Source: Paenibacillus sp. PvR098 (GTDB lineage Bacteria > Bacillota > Bacilli > Paenibacillales > NBRC-103111). Taken from it: a stretch of 64,000 nt of DNA. The DNA lies in contig NZ_JAFIBU010000001.1 of assembly GCF_017833255.1 (NCBI RefSeq), positions 4,446,501 to 4,510,500 of the forward strand. Direction: 5' to 3'. Each line of letters begins with the position of its first letter. The stretch's first letter is position 1. The translations under genes were made by a program, and so were the position numbers. The notes under the pieces were generated by a model. It ran no database searches. It saw only the letters and a program-made list of their open reading frames with translations, and was not told the DNA's origin. This document shows, piece by piece, positions 63,866 through 64,000 of this stretch.

Positions 63866-64000
63866 TTATTTAGCAGCGATCTTCTCGATATCCAATACGC
63901 CCTGGTAGATCGTTTCGAACAGCTCTTCGATGTTCGCTTCCTCGATGCAGGAGAACGCGACACGCAGGTCGGTTTGGCCGAGTGCAATCGTACCGATCCC
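63866..64000 (-). CDS. C-terminal end of a probable PLP-dependent aminotransferase
   Basis: The last 44 residues of a gene that continues past the window end: GIGTIALGQTDLRVAFSCIE ... ETIYQGVLDIEKIAAK. The pattern TDLRVAFSC-x-E-x-x-NIEELF resembles the C-terminus of class I/II aminotransferases (L-R-[VL]-[AS]-[FL]-[AS]). It converges on ilvA at the terminator. The precise enzyme cannot be named from this piece. Confidence 0.55.
   Translation of the reverse strand, partial: GIGTIALGQTDLRVAFSCIEEANIEELFETIYQGVLDIEKIAAK

Overview
The window reads as chromosome of a Paenibacillus-like, spore-former-type Firmicute. Evidence: Firmicute-specific genes in familiar order (dnaB-dnaI, trxA-uvrC, sdhCAB with a cytochrome b558 type subunit), strong AGGAGG-type ribosome binding sites, frequent GTG/TTG starts, a c-di-AMP riboswitch before Ktr potassium transporters, a tandem glycine riboswitch before split gcvP genes, a DUF3231 protein and an SLH-domain surface protein. 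This is inferred from gene content; no 16S rRNA or tRNA gene was recognised.

Layout. 1-6.5 kb: 3' end of dnaB, dnaI, a small membrane protein, trxA, uvrC and a large CPBP membrane protease converging on uvrC. 6.5-10.4 kb: c-di-AMP riboswitch, then ktrB-ktrA-ktrB. 10.4-14.9 kb: LysR regulator divergent from sdhCAB. 14.9-17.1 kb: LacI regulator and a cation diffusion facilitator. 17.4-23.5 kb: a disturbed accessory segment with a degraded integrase, a membrane-anchored Mrr-type nuclease, an unknown 114-aa protein, a cut-down IS3-family transposase, a P450 with a scrap of a second P450 beside it, the tail of an NAD(P)-binding protein, a DUF3231 protein and a small cysteine protein. 23.7-26.6 kb: a complete TRAP transporter. 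26.8-31.7 kb: glycine cleavage genes gcvT-gcvPA-gcvPB under a glycine riboswitch, with gcvH divergent; gcvT carries a frameshift.

31.8-42.4 kb: FadR-type GntR regulator divergent from a BASS-family transporter; a membrane protein; a PatB/MalY-type C-S lyase; a GbsR-type regulator divergent from a glycine betaine ABC transporter (opuAA-AB-AC); an unknown basic protein; a PHP phosphatase with a LysR gene. 42.6-64 kb: two DHA2 drug exporters, a HAD phosphatase, a histidine kinase scrap, an acetyl esterase, several single-gene oxidoreductases (AKR, LLM, NamA, SDR), a NUDIX protein, CheX, a DEAD-box helicase, a membrane-anchored FAD oxidoreductase, an SLH protein, ilvA and the 3' end of a probable aminotransferase.

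Functional themes are osmotic/potassium homeostasis (c-di-AMP-switched Ktr, GbsR/Opu), glycine and C1 metabolism, and respiration (Sdh). Most likely new biology lies in the 17.4-23.5 kb segment, but nothing there is clearly a new system: it looks like a decayed integrative element plus recombination debris. The clearest regulatory readings are the two riboswitches with their terminators, a TGGT-N3-ACCA operator between the GntR and BASS genes, and a repeated TCTGTACG element upstream of opuAA.
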